DNA from: an uncultured Clostridia bacterium
GTDB taxonomy: Bacteria; Bacillota; Clostridia; Christensenellales; Aristaeellaceae
DNA length: 5,116 bases
Reading direction: 5' to 3'
NCBI GenBank assembly: GCA_934615145.1
Contig: CAKTTM010000143.1
Location: forward strand, 1 to 5,116
Of the stretch, positions 4,304 through 5,116 are shown one piece after another (the first letter of the stretch is position 1; every line of letters starts with the position of its first letter). The notes beneath the pieces are model-generated. The model had not been told where the DNA came from and did no database searches. It worked only from the letters and a program-made list of their open reading frames with translations. The position numbers and the translations under genes are program-made.

Positions 4304-5116
4304 ATGTCAACACAACATTGGAAACGAGGTTTCTTTACGCTATGGGTAGGTCAAGCAGTTTCGCTGCTTACAAGTGCTGTTTTGCAGATGGCAATCATTT
4401 GGCACTTGACAGATAGAACCGGCTCTGCTCTTGTGCTGTCAATAGCATCTATGGTGGGATTCTTGCCCCAAGCTGTGTTAGGTACGATGATTGGCGTGCT
4501 GGTTGACCGCTGGAATAGAAAAATCGTCATGATTGGTGCTGACCTTATCATCGCGGCGGCGGGTTTAACGCTGGCTATTATGGCATTAACAATGGAATTG
4601 CCAGTGTGGGTGATTATGATTGTACTGTTTATCCGAAGTGTCGGAACGGCTTTTCATTCTCCCGCTTTGAGTGCGGTAACGCCTCTTTTGGTTCCGGAAG
4701 ATCAGTTGACAAGGTGCGCTGGATATAGCCAGTCTATTCAATCTGTCAGTTTGATCTTAAGCCCCGCCATTGCAGCATTTCTATATGCCACTTGGGACTT
4801 GAACCTTATCATTGCGCTTGATGTACTGGGGGCATTGATTGCTTGTGTTACTGCTGCAATAGTTGCTATCCCCACACAGGAAACCGCAGTCAATACTACT
4901 CGCAACAGCATGCTGACTGAGGCAAAGGCAGGTTACAGGATTATCAGGCAAAACAAGGGGCTATTTGCACTTCTGTGGATTGGTATGTTGTACGGATTTG
5001 TCTATATGCCAATCAACGCCCTGTTCCCGCTCATGAGCATTAGGGAACCGCTGATTAAAGCGTATGCAGCAAGCGCAGAGCCGTTTCCTTTCTCATTTGT
5101 CAGTGTTTTGAGGTTT
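4304..5116 (+). CDS. mef: Mef-type macrolide efflux MFS transporter, apparently interrupted; 3' end beyond window
   Basis: The first 245 residues follow Mef(A) almost throughout, for example WVGQAVSLLTSAVLQMAI (14-31), RSVGTAFHSPALSAVTPLLV (111-130) and LYGFVYMPINALFPLMS (229-245). Such proteins are 12-helix major facilitator pumps of about 405 residues that export macrolides from the cytoplasm using the proton gradient. The MFS motif A is seen as G-V-L-V-D-R-W-N-R-K (64-73) after the second helix. The ATG at 4304 has AAGGAG eight bases upstream, and the MSTQHWKRGFF start aligns with the Mef N-terminus. A leader peptide and attenuator precede it. After residue 245 the frame stays open to the window end, but IREPLIKAYAASAEPFPF and onward does not resemble Mef or a membrane helix. 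The break coincides with a possible insertion-sequence end at about 5042, so a functional pump is doubtful. The lower G+C than the genes to its left suggests transfer. The allele cannot be assigned. Confidence 0.85.
   Translation, partial: MSTQHWKRGFFTLWVGQAVSLLTSAVLQMAIIWHLTDRTGSALVLSIASMVGFLPQAVLGTMIGVLVDRWNRKIVMIGADLIIAAAGLTLAIMALTMELPVWVIMIVLFIRSVGTAFHSPALSAVTPLLVPEDQLTRCAGYSQSIQSVSLILSPAIAAFLYATWDLNLIIALDVLGALIACVTAAIVAIPTQETAVNTTRNSMLTEAKAGYRIIRQNKGLFALLWIGMLYGFVYMPINALFPLMSIREPLIKAYAASAEPFPFSFVSVLRF
5042..5116 (-). mobile_element. Possible end of an insertion sequence inserted in the efflux gene
   Basis: The Mef reading frame loses similarity around 5040. There TTAG (5040-5043) is followed by GGAACCGCTGATTAAA (5044-5059), which resembles the GG-starting terminal repeats of IS5-type elements; TTAG fits the YTAR target preferred by the IS5 group. 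Read leftwards, two of the three minus-strand frames stop within the last 40 bases, as expected for the end of a transposase gene followed by a short tail and the terminal repeat. No transposase domain is visible in 75 bases, so this is inference. Confidence 0.4.

Noticed and set aside
4158..4349. 63-codon plus-strand frame
   Set aside because: It runs through the attenuator terminator and overlaps the efflux start in another frame, with no RBS. The leader and terminator explain this region better.

Overview
The window looks like a low-G+C-phylum (Firmicutes/Clostridia-type) Gram-positive genome with a fairly GC-rich backbone. Ribosome binding sites are strong and purine-rich (AAGGAGG, AAAGGAGG, GGAGG). 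The uroporphyrinogen-decarboxylase-family gene, the secreted Ig-like/SH3b protein and the SoxB-like cytosolic phosphoesterase are all of types I know from Clostridia. Base composition changes along the window: one 60-base sample inside the phosphoesterase gene (2881-2940) is about 67% G+C, whereas one inside the efflux gene (4561-4620) is about 45%. The right-hand end is therefore probably acquired DNA.

Layout, left to right. (1) 1-247, minus strand: N-terminal 82 codons of a URO-D family protein, cut by the window edge. (2) 248-664: about 400 bases with no convincing gene, holding two perfect palindromes that could be operators. (3) 665-695: a rho-independent terminator serving the next gene. 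(4) 744-2246, minus strand: a 500-residue exported protein with Ig-like N-terminal regions and two C-terminal SH3b-like domains. (5) 2247-2367: a divergent promoter region in which the two predicted promoters appear to share one -35 hexamer. (6) 2368-3810, plus strand: a complete SoxB/5'-nucleotidase-type metallophosphoesterase with no signal peptide. (7) 3811-3979: a weak terminator-like hairpin and a long-range inverted repeat. (8) 3980-5116, plus strand: a promoter, an 8-codon leader peptide (MMPSGRLK), a set of RNA hairpins ending in a terminator, and then a Mef-type macrolide efflux gene.

The most interesting part is the right end. The leader peptide has the same length and M-x-x-S-x-R-L-[R/K]-stop pattern as the mef(A) leader, and the downstream RNA can be folded into mutually exclusive hairpins. 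That fits ribosome-stalling transcriptional attenuation in response to macrolides. The efflux protein follows Mef(A) closely until residue 245 and then abruptly stops resembling it. At that point a TTAG tetranucleotide is followed by GGAACCGCTGATTAAA, which reads like the end of an insertion sequence. The resistance gene is therefore probably interrupted, though the window ends before this can be confirmed.
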